A DNA stretch of 64,000 nucleotides from an uncultured Bacteroidales bacterium. GTDB taxonomy: Bacteria; Bacteroidota; Bacteroidia; Bacteroidales; UBA932. Every line of letters starts with the position of its first letter. Position 1 is the stretch's first letter. A program made the translations under genes and the position numbers. Below, one piece after another: positions 15,169 to 23,094 of this stretch. The notes under the pieces were generated by a model that saw only the letters and a program-made list of their open reading frames with translations, did no database searches and was not told the origin of the DNA. The stretch lies in the NCBI GenBank assembly GCA_900318445.1, contig ONKO01000001.1, forward strand, positions 310,001 to 374,000, written 5' to 3'.

Positions 15169-15745
15169 AGCCCTTAAGACGCTGCGTGACGGCGGCACCA
15201 TCCTGTATCCTACAGACACGGTGTGGGGCCTGGGCTGCGATGCCACTAACCCCGAGGCCGTTGCCAAGATTTTTAAGATTAAGCAGCGCTCCGACAGCAA
15301 GTCGCTGGTGCTTCTTGCCAGTGACCTGGACATGGTGGCCAAGTATGTGAAGGAGATTCCTTCCATTGCCGTAGACCTTGTGGAGGTGAACGATGCGCCC
15401 ATGACCATCATCTATCCCGGTGCCATTGCCGGCGAAGAAGGCGCTCCGGGAGACCGCTGGCACCTGGCCCGTAATACGGTGGCAGCCGATGGTTCCGTGG
15501 GTATCCGCATTCCGCTCATGGAGTGGTGCCGGCAGCTGGTTTTCAAGCTGGGACGGCCCATCGTGAGTACATCGGCCAATATTTCCGGCGAGCCCACGCC
15601 GCAGCGTTTCTCGGAGATTCCGCAGGAGATCAAGGACGCCGTGGACTTTGTGGTGCCCCCGTCCGTGGATACCGAGTCTACCGGCAAGGCCTCCCAGATT
15701 CTCAAGGTGGGCCTCAGGGGTGAAATCGAAATCATTAGGAAGTAG
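15143..15745 (+). CDS. tsaC: L-threonylcarbamoyladenylate synthase (Sua5/YciO/YrdC)
   Basis: Makes the threonylcarbamoyl-AMP used for the t6A37 modification of tRNAs, in the cytoplasm. 200 residues. The family motifs YPTDTVWGLGCDA, IFKIKQRSDSKSL (the K-R...K-S signature), APMTIIYPG, GIRIPLMEWC and IVSTSANISGEPT are all present. It is a single YrdC domain without the C-terminal Sua5 extension, so TsaC or YciO type. The ATG at 15143 lies inside the preceding gene (26-bp overlap); a longer in-frame extension upstream is the shadow of that gene. Confidence 0.9.
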   Translation: MKPEEILAEALKTLRDGGTILYPTDTVWGLGCDATNPEAVAKIFKIKQRSDSKSLVLLASDLDMVAKYVKEIPSIAVDLVEVNDAPMTIIYPGAIAGEEGAPGDRWHLARNTVAADGSVGIRIPLMEWCRQLVFKLGRPIVSTSANISGEPTPQRFSEIPQEIKDAVDFVVPPSVDTESTGKASQILKVGLRGEIEIIRK

Positions 15746-15751
15746 CGCGCT

Positions 15752-16234
15752 ATGGTGGATTTCAGAATTGGTAACGGTTACGACGTACACGCCCTGGCTC
15801 CCGGCCTCCCCATGTGGCTGGGCGGTGTCCAGATTCCTTCCGAGACCGGCTTCGTGGCCCATTCGGACGGCGATGTCGCCATCCACGCCCTGTGCGACGC
15901 CCTGCTGGGCTGTCTGGCCCTTGGCGACATTGGCCATCTGTTCCCGGATACCTCCGACGAGTGGAAGGGAGTAGACTCCAAGCTCCTGCTGGAGAAGGTG
16001 GTCGCGCTGGTACGCTCCAAGGGCTATTCCGTTGGCAATGTGGATATTACCATTGCGCTGCAAAAGCCCAAGCTGGCGCCTCACATTGCCTCCATGCGTG
16101 CAACCCTGGCACCCCTCCTTGGCATCCCCGAGGACCGCGTCTCCGTAAAGGCCACCACCACCGAGCGTCTCGGCTTCGTCGGCCGCTGCGAAGGTTGCGA
16201 AGTGTGGGCCACCGCGCTGATCGTGAGGGAGTAG
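15752..16234 (+). CDS. ispF: 2-C-methyl-D-erythritol 2,4-cyclodiphosphate synthase
   Basis: Cytoplasmic enzyme of the MEP isoprenoid pathway that cyclises CDP-ME 2-phosphate. 160 residues, the normal length. Metal ligands are Asp11 and His13 (GNGYDVH) and His45 (AIHALCDALLGCLALGDIG). The signature SDGDVAIHALCDALLG and the late ATTTERLGFVGRCEG are intact. It is the last gene of the plus-strand run from 11315 and is followed by the repeat-filled gene desert. Confidence 0.95.
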   Translation: MVDFRIGNGYDVHALAPGLPMWLGGVQIPSETGFVAHSDGDVAIHALCDALLGCLALGDIGHLFPDTSDEWKGVDSKLLLEKVVALVRSKGYSVGNVDITIALQKPKLAPHIASMRATLAPLLGIPEDRVSVKATTTERLGFVGRCEGCEVWATALIVRE

Positions 16235-16465
16235 GGGGGGAGTTGCCGCTTGCGTTTCCTTTCCACCTGGAACACTTCGAGGGCCCACTTGCAACGAAAT
16301 GTGTTCCAGCACCGCATGAAGAGCATTTTGCCGCGATTCTGCTCTTCTCCGCGTGCTGCAGCATTTCTGGATGTGCATTTTGGCGGGCTTTTGCGCATCT
16401 CCGCGTGCTGAGACGTGACCATCGCTTAACCTGCAACACTTCGCTGTTCCATCTGCAACACCTTG

Positions 16466-16598
16466 GCCGCGTTGACAGGAAATCGGCATTCTGTGCATTC
16501 TGCGTGTCAACGCGGCAAGCATTTTGGCGAAAACGGCGCAAAACCCGGCCGCGTTGACAGGAAAATGCCATTCTGTGCGTTCTGCGTGTCAACGCGGC
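16466..16598. repeat. Array 1 of the 82-bp stem-loop repeat (2 copies)
   Basis: Each copy is a 51-bp stem-loop with 12-bp arms GCCGCGTTGACA and TGTCAACGCGGC around a 27-nt loop, at 16466-16516 and 16548-16598. The copies are joined by a spacer that reads AAGCATTTTGGCGAAAACGG. The start-to-start distance is 82 bp. The last copy has a variant loop and is followed by AATGGCTC. Confidence 0.85.
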
Positions 16599-16641
16599 AA
16601 TGGCTCTCGTGGCTTCTAGTGTGATTTGTGTGCTAGCTTCA

Positions 16642-16864
16642 GCAGCGGTACGGCGGAGGAGGGAGACACTCCCGGGGGACTCCGGTCGCATGGGTGGTCA
16701 GGTCGCTTCGCGCCCTTCGCGCCCATTGCTCCCTCCGGCCCCTCCCACCGTATCCGGCGTCCCTTGCTTCGCGCGGGACTTGTCTCCGGCGGGCCCCTCC
16801 CCCTCCCCTTGCGCGGGGGTGCGCAAGCCCCCGGGAGGGTCTCCCTCCTCCGCCGTACCGCTGC
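16642..16864. mobile_element. 223-bp element with 37-bp terminal inverted repeats (MITE-like)
   Basis: Arms at 16642-16678 and 16828-16864 are reverse complements with one mismatch. They enclose 149 bp of very GC-rich sequence without a gene. The size and long inverted ends suit a non-autonomous mobile element or a large structured RNA. I could not identify a clear target-site duplication, so the mobile nature is inference. Confidence 0.5.
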
Positions 16865-16936
16865 CGCTGCCTTATTTTTGATTTCAGTGTGGCTCTGCCC
16901 TGTTTGCCGTTGCATGCTTCCACCTGCAACACCCTG

Positions 16937-17151
16937 GCCGCGTTGACGGGAAATCGGCATTCTGTGCATTCTGCGTGTCAACGCGGCAAGCATTTTGGCG
17001 AAAACGGCGCAAACCATGGCCGCGTTGACGGGAAATCGGCATTCTGTGCATTCTGCGTGTCAACGCGGCAAGCATTTTGGCGAAAATGGCGCAAAACCCG
17101 GCCGCGTTGACAAGAAAATGCCAGTCTGTGCGTTCTGCGTGTCAACGCGGC
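16937..17151. repeat. Array 2 of the 82-bp stem-loop repeat (3 copies)
   Basis: Copies at 16937-16987, 17019-17069 and 17101-17151, again exactly 82 bp apart. The first two have one arm ending GACG instead of GACA. The last copy has the same variant loop as the last copy of array 1 and is also followed by AATGGCTC. Both arrays are preceded by TCCAYCTGCAACACC, so whole arrays appear duplicated. Confidence 0.85.
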
Positions 17152-17191
17152 AATGGCTCAAACAATCTGGTGCGAATTCAAATATAATTTG

Positions 17192-17199
17192 TATCTTTG
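17192..17199 (+). promoter_or_regulatory. -7 box of the small gene at 17223
   Basis: TATCTTTG, 23 bp before the ATG. No clear -33 box. Confidence 0.5.
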
Positions 17200-17222
17200 T
17201 ACTCGAATTAATTCAGACAGAT

Positions 17223-17510
17223 ATGAATCTCAGAGACATCAAGAAAGACATTCAGTATGTTGTGGGCGCTTTCATCGACGATTGCACCCTGTTCCTGAAT
17301 ATGAATCCCGGCAAGAACGCCGACGAAATCACCGGCCTCATCGACAAAGCCGTAGACCTCTACAATGATCTTCGTGACAAGGTCGTGAAGGGCGCAGAGG
17401 CCGAAAAGGCCAAGGCCTACTACCTCGCCGTTCGCAAGGAGCTCCTGGAAAAGACCGACGCTCTGTACGATGAACTCAGCGCCTGCGTCAAGAAAGGTCT
17501 GGGTAAATAG
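17223..17510 (+). CDS. Small helical protein of unknown function
   Basis: 95 residues, predicted all-helical and soluble, with no signal peptide: MNLRDIKKDIQYVVGAFIDD at the start, then DEITGLIDKAVDLYNDLRDKV and a final helix ending ACVKKGLGK. There is one internal Cys at the C-terminal end. I recognise it only as the kind of conserved short protein found in Bacteroidales; no function is assigned. It has its own -7 box, a strong terminator hairpin 34 bp after the stop, and no operon partner. Confidence 0.7.
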   Translation: MNLRDIKKDIQYVVGAFIDDCTLFLNMNPGKNADEITGLIDKAVDLYNDLRDKVVKGAEAEKAKAYYLAVRKELLEKTDALYDELSACVKKGLGK

Positions 17511-17543
17511 TTCGTGGCGGCTAAATAGCTGACTATTAATAGA

Positions 17544-17590
17544 TTAGATTAACTGACGGGTGCCGAAATGGCACCCGTCAGTTAATCTAA
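17544..17590 (+). terminator. Perfect 21-bp-stem hairpin after the small gene
   Basis: Arms 17544-17564 and 17570-17590 are perfect reverse complements around a GAAAT loop. It isolates the gene at 17223 from the GH92-GH125 gene. There is little U tract, as at 6980. Confidence 0.75.
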
Positions 17591-17630
17591 CTAGTTGTAT
17601 GACAATGAGATAAGCGCCACGCTCCACGGG

Positions 17631-17702
17631 GACCTGCGCCGTTTAGGCCGAGACCTGCGCCATCCGCGACGAGACCTGCGCCATCCTCGGCGGAACCTCC
17701 AT
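17631..17702. repeat. Three GACCTGCGCC motifs at exact 21-bp spacing plus a partial fourth
   Basis: GACCTGCGCC at 17631, 17652 and 17673, and AACCTCCATCC at 17694. The period is two helical turns. They lie 75-145 bp upstream of the GH92-GH125 start. The same family occurs at 1724 and 3462. Confidence 0.75.
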
Positions 17703-17764
17703 CCTAGGACTTATTATTCCCCAAAACCGCCTCGAAAGTACTTCCATAAGCCAATAATTCTTCG

Positions 17765-17772
17765 TATATTTG
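17765..17772 (+). promoter_or_regulatory. -7 box overlapping the start region of the GH92-GH125 gene
   Basis: TATATTTG lies only 3 nt before the ATG at 17776. With normal spacing, +1 would fall at or just after the ATG, so either this is not the box used or the true start differs. Confidence 0.35.
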
Positions 17773-17775
17773 TTT

Positions 17776-20700
17776 ATGCGTAAGTACTTCTTTTTAACCT
17801 TGATCTGCGCCATTGGCGCATGCACCGGACATGAGGCTCCGGAACCTGTATCTTTTGTAAATACCCGTATTGGCAGTGGAGGCCATGGCCATGTTTTCGT
17901 GGGCGCCAGCGTGCCCTTCGGCATGGTCCAGCTGGGCCCTACCAGCATCCCCGAGGAATGGGACTGGACGTCCGGCTACCACGCCAGCGACTCTACGGTC
18001 ATCGGCTTTAGCCATACCCATTTGAATGGCACCGGCATCGGAGACCTGTTTGACATTACCGTCATGCCCGTTACCGGGCCTGTTACCCTGAGCCGCGGAA
18101 CCGAAGACCAGCCTCAGAGCGGCCTCTGGTCCTATGCCGACCGCACCCGGGAGGTGTCCGAGCCCGGCTACTACAGCGTTCCGCTCACCCGCTACGGCAT
18201 TGTGGCAGAACTCACCGCCACCGACCGCGTGGGCCTGCACCGCTACACTTTCCCGGCTTCCGGCGAGGCCGCCATTGTCTTTGACCTCGAAAACGGAGGC
18301 TGCTGGGACAGTGCCACCGACACCGGCTTCCACGTCATTGACAGCGTAACCGTAAGCGGCTGGCGTCATTCCAGCGGCTGGGCCGCAGACCAGAAGCAGT
18401 TCTTCTACGCCGTCTTTTCCAAACCTTTCCGTGCAGAAATCACCGAAAACTACGGCCGCTTCAACTTCGAAACCAGCGAAGGCGAGAAAGTCCTTCTCAA
18501 AGTAGCCCTTTCCGCCGTGAGCGAAGAAGGCGCCGCCAAGGCCCTCAGGGAAGAAGACGCAGACTTTGACTCGGCCCGGAAAGCCGCTCGCGCCCGCTGG
18601 AACGAGGCCCTTTCCAAGATAGTCGTCGAAACCCCCGACGAAAGCGCCCGCGAAGTCTTCTACACCGCCCTTTATCACACGATGATTGCCCCCTCGCTCT
18701 TCTGCGACACCGACGGCAGTTATCGCGGAGCCGACGGAAACGTCCACACGGCAGAAACCAGCACTTATACCACCTTCTCCCTCTGGGACACCTACCGGGC
18801 CGCCATGCCCCTTTATTACATGATTCATCCGGAGCGCCGCGCCGACATCGTGAACACCATGCTGCGTATCTTCGACGAGCAGGGCAAACTCCCCGTGTGG
18901 CACCTCGTTGGAAACGAAACCGACTGCATGGTAGGCAATCCCGGCGTCATCGTAGTGGCCGATGCCATTGTCAAGAACATCCCCGGCTTTGACCGCGAAA
19001 AAGCCTACGAAGCCTGCAAAGCCTCCGTCATGCTGGACGAGCGGGGCCAGAACCTCCGCAAAAAATACGGCTACATCCCCTGCGACCTCTTCGGGGAAGC
19101 CTGCGCCAACGATATGGAGTATGCCATAGCCGATGCCGCCGTCGCGCACGCCGCCGCCGCGCTGGGGCGCGATGAAGATGCCCGCCTGTTCACAGGGCGC
19201 AGCCACAGCTGGCGCAACTACTTTGACCGCACCACGGGCTTTGTCCGCGGCCGCACCTCCACCGGCGGCTGGCGCACCCCCTTCAACCCCTTCTTCGCCC
19301 AGCACCGCGCCAACGACTACTGCGAAGGCAACGCCTGGCAGTACACCTGGCTGGCCCCCCACGACCTGCAGGGCCTCATCGAAGGCTTCGGCAGCAAACC
19401 CGCCATGCTGGAGCGCCTGGATTCCCTCTTCAAGGCCCCCCAGGACAATGGCGAAGGCGCATCCCCCGACATGTCCGGCTTCATCGGCCAGTACGTGCAC
19501 GGCAACGAGCCCAGCCACCACATCACCTACTTCTACACCATGGCCGGCCAGCCCTGGAAGACCGCCGACCTTGTGCGCGACATCCTATCCAACCAGTACA
19601 GCGCCTCCGAGGATGGCCTCGCCGGTAACGAAGACGTAGGCCAGATGTCGGCCTGGTACATTCTCTCCTCCCTGGGCTTCTACCAGGCAGAGCCGGCCTC
19701 GGGCCGCTTCTGGCTGGGAACGCCCCTCTTTGAAAAAGCCTCCATCCAGGTAGGAGACGGAAAAGTCTTCACCGTGGAAGCCCCCGGCACCAGCGACACC
19801 AACCGCTATATCAAAAGTGTATCCATCAATGGGAAGCCCTGCCTGAGACCCTTCATCACCTGGGAAGAAATAGAAGCCGGCGCCACCCTCACCTTCGAGA
19901 TGAGCGATGAGCCCGCCGTCTGGTACTGCCCCGAGGATTTCCTGGGAGACGGCACCTATCCGCAGCGCCGCCCGGCCCCGGAAAAGCGCTCCTTCACCTC
20001 CGGTGCCGTAGAGAAGACGGTAGCGGAAACCGCCGCCCTCCTCACGAATCCCAAACTGCGCCAGATGTTCATCAACTGCTTCCCCAACACGCTGGATACC
20101 ACCGTACACCCCATGGAGGACGAAAACGGGAACCCCGACACCTACGTGTTCACCGGTGACATCCCCGCCATGTGGCTCAGGGATTCCGGCGCACAAGTTT
20201 GGCCTTATGTCGCCCTGGCTAACGAAGACCCCGCCCTGGCCCGCATGATTGCCGGCGTCATCCGCCGCCAGTTCAAGTGCATCGGCATAGACCCTTACGC
20301 CAATGCCTTCAACGTAGACCCCATCGGCGCAGCCTGCGCGAGCGACCTTCCCAAGGCAAACCCCTACGTGTTCGAACGTAAATGGGAAATCGATTCCCAC
20401 TGCTACCCCATCCGCCTGGCCTACGAATACTGGAAGAAAACCGGAGATACCTCCGTCTTTGACAACCACTGGCTCACAGCCATCACGAGCATCCTCACGG
20501 TCCTCCGTGAACAGCAGCGCTATGACGGCCACGGCTCCTATACCTTCCTTCGCGTCACCGACCGCCAGCTGGACACCAAGTGCGTGGTGGGCCGCGGCAA
20601 CCCCGTTCGTCCCTGCGGCCTCATCGCATCGGCCTTCCGCCCTTCCGACGACGCCACCACCTTCGAGTTCCTCATCCCCTCCAACTTTATGGCAGTCAGC

Positions 20701-21297
20701 GCGCTCAGGAAGGCCTCCGAGATTCTCGCCGATGTCAACGGAGAGAAGGATCTGGCCGATGAATGCATTGCCCTGGCCGGAGAAGTGGAACGCGCCCTCA
20801 AGGAGAACGCTGTCGTGGAGCATCCCGTCTTCGGCCCCGTCTATGCCTTCGAGGTGGACGGCTTCGGCGGCCACTTCCTCATGGATGATGCCAACGTCCC
20901 GTCCCTTCTGGCCATGGCCTACCTGGACCCCGCCATGCAGGAAGACCCCATCTACCGCAACACGCGTAAGATGGTCTGGAGTGAGTATAATCCGTATTTC
21001 TATCGCGGAAAAGCCGGAGAAGGGATCGGCGGACCGCACATCGGAATCGAGAACATCTGGCCGATGAGCATCATGATGCGGGCCTTTACCGCCACCTCCG
21101 ACGAGGAAATCCTGGAGTGCATCCTGCAGCTTCTTCGCACCGACGCCGGAACCGGCTTCATCCACGAGTCCTTTAACCGGAACGACGCCTCCGACTTTAC
21201 CCGCGAATGGTTCGCCTGGCAGAATACCCTCTTCGGGGAACTGATCCTGAAACTGATTGAAGACGGGAAGCTAGAGCTTCTCAACAGTATTATATAG
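17776..21297 (+). CDS. GH92 alpha-mannosidase fused to GH125 exo-alpha-1,6-mannosidase (lipoprotein)
   Basis: 1173 residues with a lipoprotein signal ending AIGAC (Cys16). Residues about 25-735 are GH92, a calcium-dependent exo-alpha-mannosidase family: N-terminal beta-sandwich, then a catalytic domain with HGNEPSHH (Glu578) and NEDVGQMSAWYILSSLGFY (from Asn618). From about 744 to the end is GH125, an exo-alpha-1,6-mannosidase family, with DIPAMWLRDSGAQ (Asp803 region), WEIDSHCYP (from 870) and HESFNRNDASDFTREWFAW. Each domain has full length, so both should be active. A single protein could then remove alpha-1,2/1,3 and alpha-1,6 mannose from N-glycans. Its 3' end overlaps the convergent ECF sigma gene by 27 bp. 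The lipid anchor places it in the periplasm or at the surface. The ATG at 17776 is chosen over a TTG at 17770. Confidence 0.92.
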   Translation: MRKYFFLTLICAIGACTGHEAPEPVSFVNTRIGSGGHGHVFVGASVPFGMVQLGPTSIPEEWDWTSGYHASDSTVIGFSHTHLNGTGIGDLFDITVMPVTGPVTLSRGTEDQPQSGLWSYADRTREVSEPGYYSVPLTRYGIVAELTATDRVGLHRYTFPASGEAAIVFDLENGGCWDSATDTGFHVIDSVTVSGWRHSSGWAADQKQFFYAVFSKPFRAEITENYGRFNFETSEGEKVLLKVALSAVSEEGAAKALREEDADFDSARKAARARWNEALSKIVVETPDESAREVFYTALYHTMIAPSLFCDTDGSYRGADGNVHTAETSTYTTFSLWDTYRAAMPLYYMIHPERRADIVNTMLRIFDEQGKLPVWHLVGNETDCMVGNPGVIVVADAIVKNIPGFDREKAYEACKASVMLDERGQNLRKKYGYIPCDLFGEACANDMEYAIADAAVAHAAAALGRDEDARLFTGRSHSWRNYFDRTTGFVRGRTSTGGWRTPFNPFFAQHRANDYCEGNAWQYTWLAPHDLQGLIEGFGSKPAMLERLDSLFKAPQDNGEGASPDMSGFIGQYVHGNEPSHHITYFYTMAGQPWKTADLVRDILSNQYSASEDGLAGNEDVGQMSAWYILSSLGFYQAEPASGRFWLGTPLFEKASIQVGDGKVFTVEAPGTSDTNRYIKSVSINGKPCLRPFITWEEIEAGATLTFEMSDEPAVWYCPEDFLGDGTYPQRRPAPEKRSFTSGAVEKTVAETAALLTNPKLRQMFINCFPNTLDTTVHPMEDENGNPDTYVFTGDIPAMWLRDSGAQVWPYVALANEDPALARMIAGVIRRQFKCIGIDPYANAFNVDPIGAACASDLPKANPYVFERKWEIDSHCYPIRLAYEYWKKTGDTSVFDNHWLTAITSILTVLREQQRYDGHGSYTFLRVTDRQLDTKCVVGRGNPVRPCGLIASAFRPSDDATTFEFLIPSNFMAVSALRKASEILADVNGEKDLADECIALAGEVERALKENAVVEHPVFGPVYAFEVDGFGGHFLMDDANVPSLLAMAYLDPAMQEDPIYRNTRKMVWSEYNPYFYRGKAGEGIGGPHIGIENIWPMSIMMRAFTATSDEEILECILQLLRTDAGTGFIHESFNRNDASDFTREWFAWQNTLFGELILKLIEDGKLELLNSII

Positions 21298-21852
21298 AAG
21301 GATGGCGGCCAGCGGCAGATAATCCTTGAGCGAACGCCGCATGGCTGCAAGCCCGTTCTGGATTTCCCGTGTAACCGTACGCACGGGAATCCCCAGGGCC
21401 TCAGCAATCTCTTTATAAGTTTTGCCCTCCACCCGGGATGCGTAGAATACGCTGGCCGTCATGGGGGGCATTTTCTGCAGCTCCCGCTCGAAGATAGTGA
21501 CAATCTCATCTTCGAACAGCTTCTGTGTGAGGCTGTCGTTTTGCAGAATTCGGACTTTTGCGTCCATGCAGGCCTGTTCGTAAATATTGAATGTGCGTTT
21601 CTGGGAACTCTGGCGGGAACGAAGGTGATCCAGGCATTTGTGCTTGACGATGCCCAGGATATAGGCAGGGAGAGATTCGGGCAGCTCTGCCGTCTCGCGG
21701 GTATCCCAGAAGGTCATAAAGCTCTCAGAAACCACATCTTCCGCCTCCATCCTGTCCTGCAGATAGGACATGGCAATCTCTATGAAGCGGGCGCTGTATT
21801 TCCCATACAACGTAGTGAATTCCTGGAGGGATATGATAGAATTTTGGGACAT
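21271..21852 (-). CDS. ECF-type RNA polymerase sigma factor
   Basis: 193 residues. Region 2 spans about 10-80 (SYLQDRMEAEDVVSESFMTFWD) and region 4 about 125-180 (MPPMTASVFYASRVEGKTYKEIAEALGIPVRTVTREIQNGLAAMR, a helix-turn-helix). It is the kind of sigma that partners FecR-like anti-sigma factors in Bacteroidota PULs. The likely partner is the FecR gene at 31742-32674, at the other end of the SusC/D operon. A terminator separates it from that operon and it has its own -7 box 8 nt before the ATG. Its stop lies inside the 3' end of the convergent GH92-GH125 gene. Confidence 0.9.
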   Translation of the reverse strand: MSQNSIISLQEFTTLYGKYSARFIEIAMSYLQDRMEAEDVVSESFMTFWDTRETAELPESLPAYILGIVKHKCLDHLRSRQSSQKRTFNIYEQACMDAKVRILQNDSLTQKLFEDEIVTIFERELQKMPPMTASVFYASRVEGKTYKEIAEALGIPVRTVTREIQNGLAAMRRSLKDYLPLAAILLYNTVEKL

Positions 21853-21860
21853 TTCCGCTG

Positions 21861-21868
21861 CAAATATA
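21861..21868 (-). promoter_or_regulatory. -7 box of the ECF sigma gene, 8 nt before the ATG
   Basis: TATATTTG on the minus strand followed by eight bases and ATG, which suggests a leaderless or near-leaderless mRNA. Confidence 0.55.
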
Positions 21869-21888
21869 CAACAAAAAGAAGAGATAAA

Positions 21889-21922
21889 AAAAGGCGCCGT
21901 AGCTCTCAGTGCGGCGCCTTTT
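21889..21922 (-). terminator. Rho-independent terminator at the end of PUL 1
   Basis: AAAAGGCGCCG (21889-21899) pairs with CGGCGCCTTTT (21912-21922) around a 12-nt loop. Read on the minus strand the stem is followed by a run of T, the standard form. It lies 6 bp after the stop of the Big2 gene. Confidence 0.85.
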
Positions 21923-21928
21923 AAAAAG

Positions 21929-23089
21929 TTAGTTCTTGTAAGTGACTTTAATACCCGTCAGATACGTGTTTGTAGAGTTGGTAAACGTTACGGTCCTGGC
22001 GTTACCTGTCCAGGTGTTACCGGAATACTCTCCGGAATCCGGAGTGAATTTGGTGCTGTAGTAGGAGGAGTAAGGCGTGAAGACAATCTCCGAAATGAAA
22101 ATTCCTTCCGGAACGGAGAAGGTCATGACACCGTTTGCACGTACATTCATATACCAGGAAGAATAGTTGTTGTTGCTTCCCGTGAAGGTAACATCCTCGT
22201 AGGTAAAGCTGGCCGATGTGGGCAGGAACGACACCGTTGCCAGCACGTTGACGGTAACATCGACAGACTGCGTGAAGCCGTTGGAGGCAACCGTGAAGGT
22301 GACATCTCCGGCACCCACCAGGTTTACAAGGCCCGTCTTCTCATCCACGGTAGCGATGGTCTCGTCGGAGCTCGACCACACGGGATCCAGTACGCCAAGG
22401 GCATCGGCCGGGTCCTTGCGGACGCTGAGCTGGAAGCTGTCGCCTTTGTACACCTTGCCGGCGGGAACGCCGCTGATCACAAGACCGGTCATGTCCACGT
22501 TGACGGTAAGGTCGATGGAAGAGGTGACATCGCCAGCCTTCACGTAGATGGTGGCATAACCGCCCATGCGGCCGGTCACGACAGCCTTGGTGGGATCACC
22601 GGCATCGGCCGCAACCGTCGCGATGGTCTCGTCGGAAGACGTCCACTTGATGCTGTACGGAACATTGATATCGTCCGGGCCGATGGTGACGCTGAGGTCA
22701 CCGGTAGCACCCTTCTCGATGGTGAGCTCGCTCACGCTGGGAACGACGGAAGTGACGGGAGAGCTTACCTTGACCAGGCACTCGACGCTCTTTCCGGAGG
22801 CCGATGCCGTTACAGTAGCCTCGCCGGCGCCCACGGCCGTCACCACACCCTCTGCCGTAACAGAGGCCACGGCGGCGTCGCTGCTCACCCAGGACACCTT
22901 GGCGGCGCCCTTGGGCGTTACGGTAGCAACCAGCGCTTCCTGGTTCCCTTTGACAATGGTAATCTCGGCCTTGTTCAGGAAGAGGCCGTTACCGTCGGCG
23001 GTACCGACGATTTTCTCTTCCTTCTCGCAGGAGGCGAAGACCGCCGCGCAGGCAGTCAGCGCAATCATATAATGAAATACCTTTTTCAT
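21929..23089 (-). CDS. Big2-domain surface lipoprotein of PUL 1
   Basis: 386 residues. A lipoprotein signal ends VFASC (Cys21). Three bacterial Ig-like group 2 domains follow at about 30-112, 113-203 and 204-290, each with the typical VSWVSSDAAVASVTAEGVVTAV pattern (here also WTSSDETIATV and WSSSDETIATV). A beta-rich C-terminal part (about 290-386) ends NTYLTGIKVTYKN. Big2 repeats are usually spacers or ligand-binding modules on the cell surface, so it may be a further glycan-binding protein. The last gene of the operon, it starts 5 bp after the GH18 stop (ATG 23089; 23101 is possible). Confidence 0.82.
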   Translation of the reverse strand: MKKVFHYMIALTACAAVFASCEKEEKIVGTADGNGLFLNKAEITIVKGNQEALVATVTPKGAAKVSWVSSDAAVASVTAEGVVTAVGAGEATVTASASGKSVECLVKVSSPVTSVVPSVSELTIEKGATGDLSVTIGPDDINVPYSIKWTSSDETIATVAADAGDPTKAVVTGRMGGYATIYVKAGDVTSSIDLTVNVDMTGLVISGVPAGKVYKGDSFQLSVRKDPADALGVLDPVWSSSDETIATVDEKTGLVNLVGAGDVTFTVASNGFTQSVDVTVNVLATVSFLPTSASFTYEDVTFTGSNNNYSSWYMNVRANGVMTFSVPEGIFISEIVFTPYSSYYSTKFTPDSGEYSGNTWTGNARTVTFTNSTNTYLTGIKVTYKN

Positions 23090-23094
23090 AATCT

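Larger units (their letters stand above)
16235..17222. other. Nearly 1-kb gene desert made of repeats
   Basis: No credible gene: the open frames here have no recognisable motif and simply follow the repeats. It holds direct repeats around CCTGCAACAC at about 22-bp spacing (16264-16286 and 16428-16460), a two-copy array of the 82-bp repeat (16466-16598), a 223-bp inverted-repeat element (16642-16864), a three-copy array (16937-17151) and the promoter of the next gene. Confidence 0.75.

Noticed and set aside
16600..17110. Short overlapping open frames in the gene desert
   Set aside because: They follow the inverted and tandem repeats on both strands, lack family features and have no plausible start signals.
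16466..17151. CRISPR-like appearance of the regularly spaced repeats
   Set aside because: The whole 82-bp unit including the segments between stems is repeated almost identically, so there are no unique spacers, and no cas genes are nearby.
16466..17151. Integron attC-like sites
   Set aside because: The inverted arms do not carry the RYYYAAC/GTTRRRY core sites, and there are no gene cassettes or integrase.
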